A DNA stretch of 64,000 nucleotides, from contig NW_025963554.1 of NCBI RefSeq assembly GCF_910591885.1, positions 434,001-498,000 on the forward strand, written 5' to 3'. The notes under the pieces are model-generated. The model was not told where the DNA came from. It made no database searches and saw only the letters and a list, made by a program, of their open reading frames with translations. Positions 27,301 to 44,500 of the stretch are shown here, one piece after another; the first letter of the stretch is position 1, and each line of letters opens with the position of its first letter. Position numbers and translations under genes: made by a program. This stretch comes from Bombus terrestris. Taxonomy: Eukaryota > Arthropoda > Insecta > Hymenoptera > Apidae.

Positions 27301-30300
27301 CAATGTTATCCGGTATATAGTAATATTATGTAACGTCATACGTTATAACGTAGTGCTATATATCATTACACGTTGTATAGTAATAGTACACAATGTTATC
27401 TGGTATATAGTAATATTATGTAACGTCATACGTTATAAGGTAATAGTATACAACGTCATACGTTATAACGTAGTGCTATATATCATTACACGTTGTATAG
27501 TAATATTATACAATGTTATACGGTATATAGTAATATTATGAAACGTCATACGTTATAAGGTAATAGTATACAACGTCATACGTCATAACGTAATGCAATA
27601 TAACGTTATACGTTGCATAGTGATAGTATATAATGTTACACGGTATATAGTAATATTATGTAACGTCATACGTTATAACGTAGTGCTGTATATCATTACA
27701 CGTTGTATAGTAATAGTATACAATGTTATACGGTATATAGTAATATTATGTAACGTCATACGTTATAAGGTAATAGTATATAACGTCATACGTTATAACG
27801 TAATGCAATATAACGTTATACGTTGTATAGTGATAGTATATAATGTTACACGGTATATAGTAATATTATGTAACGTCATACGTTATAACGTAGTGCTATA
27901 TATCATTAGACGTTCTATAGTAATAGTACACAATGTTATCCGGTATATAGTAATATTATGTAACGTCATACGTTATAACGTAGTGCTATATATCATTACA
28001 CGTTGTATATATATATTATACAATGTTATACGGTATATAGTAATATGATGTAACGTCATACGTTATAAGGTAATAGTATACAACGTCATACGTTATAACG
28101 TAATGCAATATAACGTTATACGTTGTATAGTGATAGTATATAATGTTACACGGTATATAGTAATATTATGTAACGTCATACGTTATAACGTAATGCAATA
28201 AAACGTTACACGTTGTATACTAATAGTATATAATGTTATACGTTATAGCGTAATGGTATATAACGTTATACGTTGTATAGTGATAGTATATAATGTTACA
28301 CGGTATATAGTGATATTATGTAACGTCATACGTTATAACGTAGTGCTGTATGTCATTACACGTTGTATAGTAATAGTATACAATGTTATACGGTATATAG
28401 TAATATTATGTAACGTCATACGTTATAAGGTAATAGTATACAACGTCATACGTTATAACGTAGTGCTATATAGCATTACACGTTGTATAGTAATATTATA
28501 CAATGTTATACGGTATATAGTAACATTATGTAACGTCATACGTTATAACGTAGTGCTATATATCATTACACGTTGTATAGTAATAGTACACAATGTTATC
28601 CGGTATATAGTAATATTATGTAACGTCATACGTTACAACGTAGTGCTATATATGATTACACGTTGTATATATATATATTATACAATGTTATACGGTATAT
28701 AGTAATATTATGTAACGTCATACGTTATAAGGTAATAGTATACAACGTCATACGTCATAACGTAATGCAATATAACGTTATACGTTGTATAGTGATAGTA
28801 TATAATGTTACACGGTATATAGTAATATTATTTAACGTCATACGTTATAACGTAATGCAATATAACGTTATACGTTGTATAGTGATAGTATATAATGTTA
28901 CACGGTATATAGTAATATTATGTAACGTCATACGTTATAACGTAGTGCTATATATCATTAGACGTTGTATAGTAATAGTACACAATGTTATCCGGTATAT
29001 AGTAATATTATGTAACGTCATACGTTATAACGTAATAGTCTATAACGTCATACGTTATAACGTTGTGCTATATATCGTTACACGTTGTATAGTAATAGCA
29101 TACAATGTTATACGGTATATAGTAATATTATGTAACGTCATACGTTATAACGCAGTGCTATATAACGTTACACGTTGTATAGTAATAATATACAATGTTA
29201 TACGGTATATAGTAATATTATGTAACGTCATACGTTATAAGGTAATAGTATATAACGTCATACGTTATAACGTAATGCAATATAACGTTATACGTTGTAT
29301 AGTGATAGTATATAATGTTACACGGTATATAGTAATATTATGTAACGTCATACGTTATAACGTAGTGCTGTATAGCATTACACGTTGTATAGTAATAGTA
29401 CACAATGTTATCCGGTATATAGTAATATTATGTAACGTCATACGTTATAACGTAGTGCTATATATCATTACACGTTGTATAGTAATAATATACAATGTTA
29501 TACGGTATATAGTAATATTATGTAACGTCATACGTTATAAGGTAATAGTATATAACGTCATACGTTATAACGTAATGCAATATAACGTTATACGTTGTAT
29601 AGTGATAGTATATAATGTTACACGGTATATAGTAATATTATGTAACGTCATACGTTATAACGTTGTGCTATATATCGTTACACGTTGTATAGTAATAGTA
29701 CACAATGTTGTCCGGTATATAGTAATATTATGTAACGTCATACGTTATAACGCAGTGCTATATAACGTTACACGTTGTAAAGTAATAATATACAATGTTA
29801 TACGGTATATAGTAATATTATGTAACGTCATACGTTATAAGGTAATAGTATATAACGTCATACGTTATAACCTAATGCAATATAACGTTATACGTTGTAT
29901 GGTGATAGTATATAATGTTACACAGTATATAGTAATATTATGTAACGTCATACGTTATAACGTAGTGCTGTATATCATTACACGTTGTATAGTAATAGTA
30001 TACAATGTTATACGGTATATAGTAAAATTATGTAACGTCATACGTTATAACGTAGTGCTATATAACGTTGTACGTTATAACGTAATACTATATAACGTTA
30101 TACGTTATAACGAAATACTATATAACGTTATACGTTATAACGTAATGCAATATAACGTTATACGTTGTATAGTGATAGTATATAATGTTACACGTTATAT
30201 AGTAATATTATGTAACGTCATACGTTATAACGTTGTGCTGTATATCATTACACGTTGTATAGTAATAGTACACAATGTTATCCGGTATATAGTAATATTA

Positions 30301-31150
30301 TGTAACGTCATACGTTATAACGTAGTGCTATATATCATTACACGTTGTATAGTAATAGTACACAATGTTATCTGGTATATAGTAATATTATGTAACGTCA
30401 TACGTTATAAGGTAATAGTATACAACGTCATACGTTATAACGTAGTGCTATATATCATTACACGTTGTATAGTAATATTATACAATGTTATACGGTATAT
30501 AGTAATATTATGAAACGTCATACGTTATAAGGTAATAGTATACAACGTCATACGTCATAACGTAATGCAATATAACGTTATACGTTGCATAGTGATAGTA
30601 TATAATGTTACACGGTATATAGTAATATTATGTAACGCCATACGTTATAACGTAGTGCTGTATATCATTACACGTTGTATAGTAATAGTATACAATGTTA
30701 TACGGTATATAGTAATATTATGTAACGTCATACGTTATAAGGTAGTAGTATATAACGTCATACGTTATAACGTAATGCAATATAACGTTATACGTTGTAT
30801 AGTGATAGTATATAATGTTACACGGTATATAGTAATATTATGTAACGTCATACGTTATAACGTAGTGCTATATATCATTAGACGTTGTATAGTAATAGTA
30901 CACAATGTTATCCGGTATATAGTAATATTATGTAACGTCATACGTTATAACGTAATAGTCTATAACGTCATACGTTATAACGTTGTGCTATATATCGTTA
31001 CACGTTGTATAGTAATAGCATACAATGTTATACGGTATATAGTAATATTATGTAACGTCATACGTTATAACGCAGTGCTATATAACGTTACACGTTGTAT
31101 AGTAATAATATACAATGTTATACGGTATATAGTAATATTATGTAACGTCA
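21310..31150 (+). repeat. 5.2-6.0-kb higher-order repeat pair with internal indels
   Basis: About 21,310 to 25,150 matches about 26,504 to 31,150. The offset is 5,194 bp, then 5,404 bp after about 22,565, then 6,004 bp after about 23,870. The steps of 210 and 600 bp are 7 and 20 whole monomers. Diagnostic shared changes include CATAAGTTATAACG near 21,600/26,800, ACTATTTAACG near 21,922/27,116 and GTATAAAGTAATATT near 22,030/27,225. Whole-monomer steps are what unequal crossing-over inside a satellite would leave. Confidence 0.85.
22535..22596 (+). other. Site of a 210-bp (7-monomer) deletion
   Basis: Compared with the homologous block at about 27,730 to 28,000, seven monomers are missing here, including the GACGTTCTATAG variant. 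A GGTA-type monomer is joined directly to the F-type monomer that precedes the short TA variant. The junction is seamless in the 30-bp register, so exact breakpoints cannot be fixed. Confidence 0.75.
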
Positions 31151-34100
31151 TACGTTATAAGGTAATAGTATATAACGTCATACGTTATAACGTTATGCAA
31201 TATAACGTTATACGTTGTATAGTGATAGTATATAATGTTACACGGTATATAGTAATATTATGTAACGTCATACGTTATAACGTAGTGCTGTATATCATTA
31301 CACGTTGTATAGTAATAGTATAGAATGTTATACGGTATATAGTAATATTATGTAACGTCATACGTTATAAGGTAATAGTATATAACGTCATACGTTATAA
31401 CGTAATGCAATATAACGTTACACGTTGTATAGTGATAGTATATAATGTTATACGGTATATAGTAATATTATGTAACGTCATACGTTATAACGTAATGCAA
31501 TAAAACGTTACACGTTGTATACTAATAGTATATAATGTTATACGTTATAGCGTAATGGTATATAACGTTATACGTTATAGCGTAGTGCTCTTTAACATTG
31601 CACGTTGTATAGTAATACTATACAATGTTATACGGTATATAGTAAAATTATGTAACGTCATACGTTATAACGTAGTACTATATAACGCTGTACGTTATAA
31701 CGTAATACTATATAACGTTATAGGTTATAACGAAATACTATATAACGTTATACGTTATAACGTAATGCAATATAACGTTATACGTTGTATAGTGATAGTA
31801 TATAATGTTACACGGTATATAGTAATATTATGTAACGTCATACGTTATAACGTAGTGCTGTATATCATTACACGTTGTATAGTAATAGTACACAATGTTA
31901 TCCGGTATATAGTAATATTATGTAACGTCATACGTTATAACGTAGTGCTATATATCATTACACGTTGTATAGTAATAGTACACAATGTTATCTGGTATAT
32001 AGTAATATTATGTAACGTCATACGTTATAAGGTAATAGTATACAACGTCATACGTTATAACGTAGTGCTATATATCATTACACGTTGTATAGTAATATTG
32101 TACAATGTTATACGGTATATAGTAATATTATGAAACGTCATACGTTATAAGGTAATAGTATACAACGTCATACGTCATAACGTAATGCAATATAACGTTA
32201 TACGTTGCATAGTGATAGTATATAATGTTACACGGTATATAGTAATATTATGTAACGTCATACGTTATAACGTAGTGCTGTATATCATTACACGCTGTAT
32301 AGTAATAGTATACAATGTTATACGGTATATAGTAATATTATGTAACGTCATACGTTATAAGGTAATAGTATATAACGTCATACGTTATAACATAATGCAA
32401 TATAACGTTATACGTTGTATAGTGATAGTATATAATGTTACACGGTATATAGTAATATTATGTAACGTCATACGTTATAACGTAGTGCTGTATAGCATTA
32501 CACGTTGTATAGTAATAGTACACAATGTTATCCGGTATATAGTAATATTATGTAACGTCATACGTTATAACGTAGTGCTATATATCATTACACGTTGTAT
32601 AGTAATAATATACAATGTTATACGGTATATAGTAATATTATGTAACGTCATACGTTATAAGGTAATAGTATATAACGTCATACGTTATAACGTAATGCAA
32701 TATAACGTTATACGTTGTATAGTGATAGTATATAATGTTACACGGTATATAGTAATATTATGTAACGTCATACGTTATAACGTTGTGCTATATATCGTTA
32801 CACGTTGTATAGTAATAGTACACAATGTTATCCGGTATATAGTAATATTATGTAACGTCATACGTTATAACGCAGTGCTATATAACGTTACACGTTGTAA
32901 AGTAATAATATACAATGTTATACGGTATATAGTAATATTATGTAACGTCATACGTTATAAGGTAATAGTATATAACGTCATACGTTATAACCTAATGCAA
33001 TATAACGTTATACGTTGTATGGTGATAGTATATAATGTTACACAGTATATAGTAATATTATGTAACGTCATACGTTATAACGTAGTGCTGTATATCATTA
33101 CACGTTGTATAGTAATAGTATACAATGTTATACGGTATATAGTAAAATTATGTAACGTCATACGTTATAACGTAGTACTATATAACGTTGTACGTTATAA
33201 CGTAATACTATATAACGTTATACGTTATAACGAAATACTATATAACGTTATACGTTATAACGTAATGCAATATAACGTTATACGTTGTAAAGTGATAGTA
33301 TATAATGTTACACGTTATATTGTAATATTATGTAACGTCATACGTTATAACGTAGTGCTGTATATCATTACACGTTGTATAGTAATAGTACACAATGTTA
33401 TCCGGTATATAGTAATATTATGTAACGTGATACGTTATAACGTAGTGCTATATATCATTACACGTTGTATAGTAATAGTACACAATGTTATCTGGTATAT
33501 AGTAATATTATGTAACGTCATACGTTATAAGGTAATAGTATACAACGTCATACGTTATAACGTAGTGCTATATATCATTACACGTTGTATAGTAATATTA
33601 TACAATGTTATACGGTATATAGTAATATTATGAAACGTCATACGTTATAAGGTAATAGTATACAACGTCATACGTCATAACGTAATGCAATATAACGTTA
33701 TACGTTGTATAGTGATAGTATATAATGTTACACGGTATATAGTAATATTATGTAACGCCATACGTTATAACGTAGTGCTGTATATCATTACACGTTGTAT
33801 AGTAATAGTATACAATGTTATACGGTATATAGTAATATTATGTAACGTCATACGTTATAAGGTAATAGTATATAACGTCATACGTTATAACGTAATGCAA
33901 TATAACGTTATACGTTGTATAGTGATAGTATATAATGTTACACGGTATATAGTAATATTATGTAACGTCATACGTTATAACGTAGTGCTATATATCATTA
34001 GACGTTGTATAGTAATAGTACACAATGTTATCCGGTATATAGTAATATTATGTAACGTCATACGTTATAACGTAATAGTCTATAACGTCATACGTTATAA

Positions 34101-35514
34101 CGTAGTGCTATATATCGTTACACGTTGTATAGTAATAGCATACAATGTTATACGGTATATAGTAATATTATGTAACGTCATACGTTATAACGTAGTGGTA
34201 TATAACGTTACACGTTGTATAGTAATAATATACAATGTTATACGGTATATAGTAATATTATGTAACGTCATACGTTATAAGGTAATAGTATATAACGTCA
34301 TACGTTATAACCTAATGCAATATAACGTTATACGTTGTATAGTGATAGTATATAATGTTACACGGTATATAGTAATATTATGTAACGTCATACGTTATAA
34401 CGTAGTGCTGTATATCATTACACGTTGTATAGTAATAGCATAGAATGTTATACGGTATATAGTAATATTATGTAACGTCATACGTTATAACGTAGTAGTA
34501 TATAACGTCATACGTTATAACGTAATGCAATATAACGTTACACGTTGTATAGTGATAGTATATAATGTTATACGGTATATAGTAATATTATGTAACGTCA
34601 TACGTTATAACGTAATGCAATAAAACGTTACACGTTGTATACTAATAGTATATAATGTTATACGTTATAGCGTAATGGTATATAACGTTATACGTTATAG
34701 CGTAGTGCTCTTTAACATTGCACGTTGTATAGTAATACTATACAATGTTATACGGTATATAGTAAAATTATGTAACGTCATACGTTATAACGTAGTACTA
34801 TATAACGCTGTACGTTATAACGTAATACTATATAACGTTATAGGTTATAACGAAATACTATATAACGTTATACGTTATAACGTAATGCAATATAAGGTTA
34901 TACGTTGTATAGTGATAGTATATAATGTTACACGGTATATAGTAATATTATGTAACGTCATACGTTATAACGTAGTGCTGTATATCATTACACGTTGTAT
35001 AGTAATAGTACACAATGTTATCCGGTATATAGTAATATTATGTAACGTCATACGTTATAACGTAGTGCTATATATCATTACACGTTGTATAGTAATAGTA
35101 CACAATGTTATCTGGTATATAGTAATATTATGTAACGTCATACGTTATAAGGTAATAGTATACAACGTCATACGTTATAACGTAGTGCTATATATCATTA
35201 CACGTTGTATAGTAATATTGTACAATGTTATACGGTATATAGTAATATTATGAAACGTCATACGTTATAAGGTAATAGTATACAACGTCATACGTCATAA
35301 CGTAATGCAATATAACGTTATACGTTGCATAGTGATAGTATATAATGTTACACGGTATATAGTAATATTATGTAACGTCATACGTTATAACGTAGTGCTG
35401 TATATCATTACACGCTGTATAGTAATAGTATACAATGTTATACGGTATATAGTAATATTATGTAACGTCATACGTTATAAGGTAATAGTATATAACGTCA
35501 TACGTTATAACGTA
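29275..35514 (+). repeat. 3,120-bp tandem higher-order repeat, two copies
   Basis: About 29,275 to 32,394 is followed directly by a second copy at about 32,395 to 35,514. The offset is exactly 104 monomers and no register shift occurs inside. Both copies share the CGTTGTAAAGTAATAATA variant, the GTATGGTGATAG variant, AACGCCATACG, and the landmark monomer at 31,573 and 34,693. Few differences are visible, for example GTAGTAGTATATAACG near 30,745 against GTAATAG in the other copy. This is a recent direct duplication. Confidence 0.88.
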
Positions 35515-38500
35515 ATGCAATATAACGTTATACGTTGTATAGTGATAGTATATAATGTTACACGGTATATAGTAATATTATGTAACGTCATACGTTATAA
35601 CGTAGTGCTATATATCATTAGACGTTCTATAGTAATAGTACACAATGTTATCCGGTATATAGTAATATTATGTAACGTCATACGTTATAACGTAGTGCTA
35701 TATATCATTACACGTTGTATATATATATATTATACAATGTTATACGGTATATAGTAATATTATGTAACGTCATACGTTATAAGGTAATAGTATACAACGT
35801 CATACGTCATAACGTAATGCAATATAACGTTATACGTTGTATAGTGATAGTATATAATGTTACACGGTATATAGTAATATTATGTAACGTCATACGTTAT
35901 AACGTAGTGCTATATATCATTAGACGTTGTATAGTAATAGTACACAATGTTATCCGGTATATAGTAATATTATGTAACGTCATACGTTATAACGTAGTGC
36001 TATATATCATTAGACGTTGTATAGTAATAGTACACAATGTTATCCGGTATATAGTAATATTATGTAACGTCATACGTTATAACGTAATAGTCTATAACGT
36101 CGTACGTTATAACGTTGTGCTATATATCGTTACACGTTGTATAGTAATAGCATACAATGTTATACGGTATATAGTAATATTATGTAACGTCATATGTTAT
36201 AACGCAGTGCTATATAACGTTACACGTTGTATAGTAATAATATACAATGTTATACGGTATATAGTAATATTATGTAACGTCATACGTTATAAGGTAATAG
36301 TATATAACGTCATACGTTATAACATAATGCAATATAACGTTATACGTTGTATAGTGATAGTATATAATGTTACACGGTATATAGTAATATTATGTAACGT
36401 CATACGTTATAACGTAGTGCTGTATATCATTACACGTTGTATAGTAATAGTATACAATGTTATACGGTATATAGTAATATTATGTAACGTCATACGTTAT
36501 AAGGTAATAGTATATAACGTCATAAGTTATAACGTAATGCAATATAACGTTACACGTTGTATAGTGATAGTATATAATGTTATACGGTATATAGTAATAT
36601 TATGTAACGTCATACGTTATAACGTAATGCAATAAAACGTTACACGTTGTATACTAATAGTATATAATGTTATACGTTATAGCGTAATGGTATATAACGT
36701 TATACGTTATAGCGTAGTGCTCTTTAACATTGCACGTTGTATAGTAATAGTATACAATGTTATACGGTATATAGTAAAATTATGTAACGTCATACGTTAT
36801 AACGTAGTACTATATAACGTTGTACGTTATAACGTAATACTATTTAACGTTATACGTTATAACGAAATACTATATAACGTTATACGTTATAACGTAACGC
36901 AATATAACGTTATACGTTGTATAGTGATAGTATATAATGTTACACGGTATAAAGTAATATTATGTAACGTCATACGTTATAACGTAGTGCTGTATATCAT
37001 TACACGTTGTATAGTAATAGTACACAATGTTATCCGGTATATAGTAATATTATGTAACGTCATACGTTATAACGTAGTGCTATATATCATTACACGTTGT
37101 ATAGTAATAGTACACAATGTTATCTGGTATATAGTAATATTATGTAACGTCATACGTTATAAGGTAATAGTATACAACGTCATACGTTATAACGTAGTGC
37201 TATATATCATTACACGTTGTATAGTAATATTATACAATGTTATACGGTATATAGTAATATTATGAAACGTCATACGTTATAAGGTAATAGTATACAACGT
37301 CATACGTCATAACGTAATGCAATATAACGTTATACGTTGCATAGTGATAGTATATAATGTTACACGGTATATAGTAATATTATGTAACGTCATACGTTAT
37401 AACGTAGTGCTGTATATCATTACACGTTGTATAGTAATAGTATACAATGTTATACGGTATATAGTAATATTATGTAACGTCATACGTTATAAGGTAATAG
37501 TATATAACGTCATACGTTATAACGTAATGCAATATAACGTTATACGTTGTATAGTGATAGTATATAATGTTACACGGTATATAGTAATATTATGTAACGT
37601 CATACGTTATAACGTAGTGCTATATATCATTAGACGTTCTATAGTAATAGTACACAATGTTATCCGGTATATAGTAATATTATGTAACGTCATACGTTAT
37701 AACGTAGTGCTATATATGATTACACGTTGTATATATATATATTATACAATGTTATACGGTATATAGTAATATTATGTAACGTCATACGTTATAAGGTAAT
37801 AGTATACAACGTCATACGTCATAACGTAATGCAATATAACGTTATACGTTGTATAGTGATAGTATATAATGTTACACGGTATATAGTAGTATTATGTAAC
37901 GTCATACGTTATAACGTAATGCAATATAACGTTATACGTTGTATAGTGATAGTATATAATGTTACACGGTATATAGTAATATTATGTAACGTCATACGTT
38001 ATAACGTAGTGCTATATATCATTAGACGTTGTATAGTAATAGTACACAATGTTATCCGGTATATAGTAATATTATGTAACGTCATACGTTATAACGTAAT
38101 AGTCTATAAAGTCATACGTTATAACGTTGTGCTATATATCGTTACACGTTGTATAGTAATAGCATACAATGTTATACGGTATATAGTAATATTATGTAAC
38201 GTCATACGTTATAACGCAGTGCTATATAACGTTACACGTTGTATAGTAATAATATAGAATGTTATACGGTATATAGTAATATTATGTAACGTCATACGTT
38301 ATAAGGTAATAGTATATAACGTCATACGTTATAACGTAATGCAATATAACGTTATACGTTGTATAGTGATAGTATATAATGTTACACGGTATATAGTAAT
38401 ATTATGTAACGTCATACGTTATAACGTAGTGCTGTATAGCATTACACGTTGTATAGTAATAGTACACAATGTTATCCGGTATATAGTAATATTATGTAAC

Positions 38501-41500
38501 GTCATACGTTATAACGCAGTGCTATATAACGTTACACGTTGTATAGTAATAATATACAATGTTATACGGTATATAGTAATATTATGTAACGTCATACGTT
38601 ATAAGGTAATAGTATATAACGTCATACGTTATAACGTAATGCAATATAACGTTATACGTTGTATAGTGATAGTATATAATGTTACACGGTATGTAGTAAT
38701 ATTATGTAACGTCATACGTTATAACGTTGTGCTATATATCGTTACACGTTGTATAGTAATAGTACACAATGTTATCCGGTATATAGTAATATTATGTAAC
38801 GTCATACGTTATAACGCAGTGCTATATAACGTTACACGTTGTAAAGTAATAATATACAATGTTATACGGTATATAGTAATATTATGTAACGTCATACGTT
38901 ATAAGGTAATAGTATATAACGTCATACGTTATAACCTAATGCAATATAACGTTATACGTTGTATGGTGATAGTATATAATGTTACACAGTATATAGTAAT
39001 ATTATGTAACGTCATACGTTATAACGTAGTGCTATATATCATTACACGTTGTATAGTAATAGTATACAATGTTATACGGTATATAGTAAAATTATGTAAC
39101 GTCATACGTTATAACGTAGTACTATATAACGTTGTACGTTATAACGTAATACTATATAACGTTATACGTTATAACGAAATACTATATAACGTTATACGTT
39201 ATAACGTAATGCAATATAACGTTATACGTTGTATAGTGATAGTATATAATGTTACACGGTATATAGTAATATTATGTAACGTCATACGTTATAACGTAGT
39301 GCTGTATATCATTACACGTTGTATAGTAATAGTACACAATGTTATCCGGTATATAGTAATATTATGTAACGTCATACGTTATAACGTAGTGCTATATATC
39401 ATTACACGTTGTATAGTAATAGTACACAATGTTATCTGGTATATAGTAATATTATGTAACGTCATACGTTATAAGGTAATAGTATACAACGTCATACGTT
39501 ATAACGTAGTGCTATATATCATTACACGTTGTATAGTAATATTATACAATGTTATACGGTATATAGTAATATTATGAAACGTCATACGTTATAAGGTAAT
39601 AGTATACAACGTCATACGTCATAACGTAATGCAATATAACGTTATACGTTGCATAGTGATAGTATATAATGTTACACGGTATATAGTAATATTATGTAAC
39701 GCCATACGTTATAACGTAGTGCTGTATATCATTACACGTTGTATAGTAATAGTATACAATGTTATACGGTATATAGTAATATTATGTAACGTCATACGTT
39801 ATAAGGTAATAGTATATAACGTCATACGTTATAACGTAATGCAATATAACGTTATACGTTGTATAGTGATAGTATATAATGTTACACAGTATATAGTAAT
39901 ATTATGTAACGTCATACGTTATAACGTAGTGCTATATATCATTAGACGTTGTATAGTAATAGTACACAATGTTATCCGGTATATAGTAATATTATGTAAC
40001 GTCATACGTTATAACGTAATAGTCTATAACGTCATACGTTATAACGTTGTGCTATATATCGTTACACGTTGTATAGTAATAGCATACAATGTTATACGGT
40101 ATATAGTAATATTATGTAACGTCATACGTTATAACGCAGTGCTATATAACGTTACACGTTGTATAGTAATAATATACAATGTTATACGGTATATAGTAAT
40201 ATTGTGTAACGTCATACGTTATAAGGTAATAGTATATAACGTCATACGTTATAACCTAATGCAATATAACGTTATACGTTGTATAGTGATAGTATATAAT
40301 GTTACACGGTATATAGTAATATTATGTAACGTCATACGTTATAACGTAATGCAATAAAACGTTACACGTTGTATACTAATAGTATATAATGTTATACGTT
40401 ATAGCGTAATGGTATATAACGTTATACGTTATAGCGTAGTGCTCTTTAACATTGCACGTTGTATAGTAATACTATACAATGTTATACGGTATATAGTATA
40501 ATTATGTAACGTCATACGTTATAACGTAGTACTATATAACGCTGTACGTTATAACGTAATACTATATAACGTTATAGGTTATAACGAAATACTATATAAC
40601 GTTATACGTTATAACGTAATGCAATATAAGGTTATACGTTGTATAGTGATAGTATATAATGTTACACGGTATATAGTAATATTATGTAACGTCATACGTT
40701 ATAACGTAGTGCTGTATATCATTACACGTTGTATAGTAATAGTACACAATGTTATCCGGTATATAGTAATATTATGTAACGTCATACGTTATAACGTAGT
40801 GCTATATATCATTACACGTTGTATAGTAATAGTACACAATGTTATCTGGTATATAGTAATATTATGTAACGTCATACGTTATAAGGTAATAGTATACAAC
40901 GTCATACGTTATAACGTAGTGCTATATATCATTACACGTTGTATAGTAATATTGTACAATGTTATACGGTATATAGTAATATTATGAAACGTCATACGTT
41001 ATAAGGTAATAGTATACAACGTCATACGTCATAACGTAATGCAATATAACGTTATACGTTGCATAGTGATAGTATATAATGTTACACGGTATATAGTAAT
41101 ATTATGTAACGTCATACGTTATAACGTAGTGCTGTATATCATTACACGTTGTATAGTAATAGTATACAATGTTATACGGTATATAGTAATATTATGTAAC
41201 GTCATACGTTATAAGGTAATAGTATATAACGTCATACGTTATAACGTAATGCAATATAACGTTATACGTTGTATAGTGATAGTATATAATGTTACACGGT
41301 ATATAGTAATATTATGTAACGTCATACGTTATAACGTAGTGCTATATATCATTAGACGTTCTATAGTAATAGTACACAATGTTATACGGTATATAGTAAT
41401 ATTATGTAACGTCATACGTTATAACGTAGTGCTATATATCATTACACGTTGTATATATATATATTATACAATGTTATACGGTATATAGTAATATTATGTA

Positions 41501-44500
41501 ACGTCATACGTTATAAGGTAATAGTATACAACGTCATACGTCATAACGTAATGCAATATAACGTTATACGTTGTATAGTGATAGTATATAATGTTACACG
41601 GTATATAGTAATATTATGTAACGTCATACGTTATAACGTAGTGCTATATATCATTAGACGTTGTATAGTAATAGTACACAATGTTATCCGGTATATAGTA
41701 ATATTATGTAACGTCATACGTTATAACGTAGTGCTATATATCATTAGACGTTGTATAGTAATAGTACACAATGTTATCCGGTATATAGTAATATTATGTA
41801 ACGTCATACGTTATAACGTAATAGTCTATAACGTCGTACGTTATAACGTTGTGCTATATATCGTTACACGTTGTATAGTAATAGCATACAATGTTATACG
41901 GTATATAGTAATATTATGTAACGTCATATGTTATAACGCAGTGCTATATAACGTTACACGTTGTATAGTAATAATATACAATGTTATACGGTATATAGTA
42001 ATATTATGTAACGTCATACGTTATAAGGTAATAGTATATAACGTCATACGTTATAACATAATGCAATATAACGTTATACGTTGTATAGTGATAGTATATA
42101 ATGTTACACGGTATATAGTAATATTATGTAACGTCATACGTTATAACGTAGTGCTGTATAGCATTACACGTTGTATAGTAATAGTACACAATGTTATCCG
42201 GTATATAGTAATATTATGTAACGTCATACGTTATAACGTAGTGCTATATATCATTACACGTTGTATAGTAATAATATACAATGTTATACGGTATATAGTA
42301 ATATTATGTAACGTCATACGTTATAAGGTAATAGTATATAACGTCATACGTTATAACGTAATGCAATATAACGTTATACGTTGTATAGTGATAGTATATA
42401 ATGTTACACGGTATATAGTAATATTATGTAACGTCATACGTTATAACGTTGTGCTATATATCGTTACACGTTGTATAGTAATAGTACACAATGTTATCCG
42501 GTATATAGTAATATTATGTAACGTCATACGTTATAACGCAGTGCTATATAACGTTACACGTTGTAAAGTAATAATATACAATGTTATACGGTATATAGTA
42601 ATATTATGTAACGTCATACGTTATAAGGTAATAGTATATAACGTCATACGTTATAACCTAATGCAATATAACGTTATACGTTGTATGGTGATAGTATATA
42701 ATGTTACACAGTATATAGTAATATTATGTAACGTCATACGTTATAACGTAGTGCTGTATATCATTACACGTTGTATAGTAATAGTATACAATGTTATACG
42801 GTATATAGTAAAATTATGTAACGTCATACGTTATAACGTAGTACTATATAACGTTGTACGTTATAACGTAATACTACATAACGTTATACGTTATAACGAA
42901 ATACTATATAACGTTATACGTTATAACGTAATGCAATATAACGTTATACGTTGTATAGTGATAGTATATAATGTTACACGTTATATAGTAATATTATGTA
43001 ACGTCATACGTTATAACGTTGTGCTGTATATCATTACACGTTGTATAGTAATAGTACACAATGTTATCCGGTATATAGTAATATTATGTAACGTCATACG
43101 TTATAACGTAGTGCTATATATCATTACACGTTGTATAGTAATAGTACACAATGTTATCTGGTATATAGTAATATTATGTAACGTCATACGTTATAAGGTA
43201 ATAGTATACAACGTCATACGTTATAACGTAGTGCTATATATCATTACACGTTGTATAGTAATATTATACAATGTTATACGGTATATAGTAATATTATGAA
43301 ACGTCATACGTTATAAGGTAATAGTATACAACGTCATACGTCATAACGTAATGCAATATAACGTTATACGTTGCATAGTGATAGTATATAATGTTACACG
43401 GTATATAGTAATATTATGTAACGCCATACGTTATAACGTAGTGCTGTATATCATTACACGTTGTATAGTAATAGTATACAATGTTATACGGTATATAGTA
43501 ATATTATGTAACGTCATACGTTATAAGGTAATAGTATATAACGTCATACGTTATAACGTAATGCAATATAACGTTATACGTTGTATAGTGATAGTATATA
43601 ATGTTACACGGTATATAGTAATATTATGTAACGTCATACGTTATAACGTAGTGCTATATATCATTACACGTTGTATAGTAATAGTACACAATGTTATCCG
43701 GTATATAGTAATATTATGTAACGTCATACGTTATAACGTAATAGTCTATAACGTCATACGTTATAACGTAGTGCTATATATCGTTACACGTTGTATAGTA
43801 ATAGCATACAATGTTATACGGTATATAGTAATATTATGTAACGTCATACGTTATAACGTAGTGGTATATAACGTTACACGTTGTATAGTAATAATATACA
43901 ATGTTATACGGTATATAGTAATATTATGTAACGTCATACGTTATAAGGTAATAGTATATAACGTCATACGTTATAACCTAATGCAATATAACGTTATACG
44001 TTGTATAGTGATAGTATATAATGTTACACGGTATATAGTAATATTATGTAACGTCATACGTTATAACGTAGTGCTGTATATCATTACACGTTGTATAGTA
44101 ATAGTATAGAATGTTATACGGTATATAGTAATATTATGTAACGTCATACGTTATAAGGTAATAGTATATAACGTCATACGTTATAACGTAATGCAATATA
44201 ACGTTACACGTTGTATAGTGATAGTATATAATGTTATACGGTATATAGTAATATTATGTAACGTCATACGTTATAACGTAATGCAATAAAACGTTACACG
44301 TTGTATACTAATAGTATATAATGTTATACGTTATAGCGTAATGGTATATAACGTTATACGTTATAGCGTAGTGCTCTTTAACATTGCACGTTGTATAGTA
44401 ATACTATACAATGTTATACGGTATATAGTAAAATTATGTAACGTCATACGTTATAACGTAGTACTATATAACGCTGTACGTTATAACGTAATACTATATA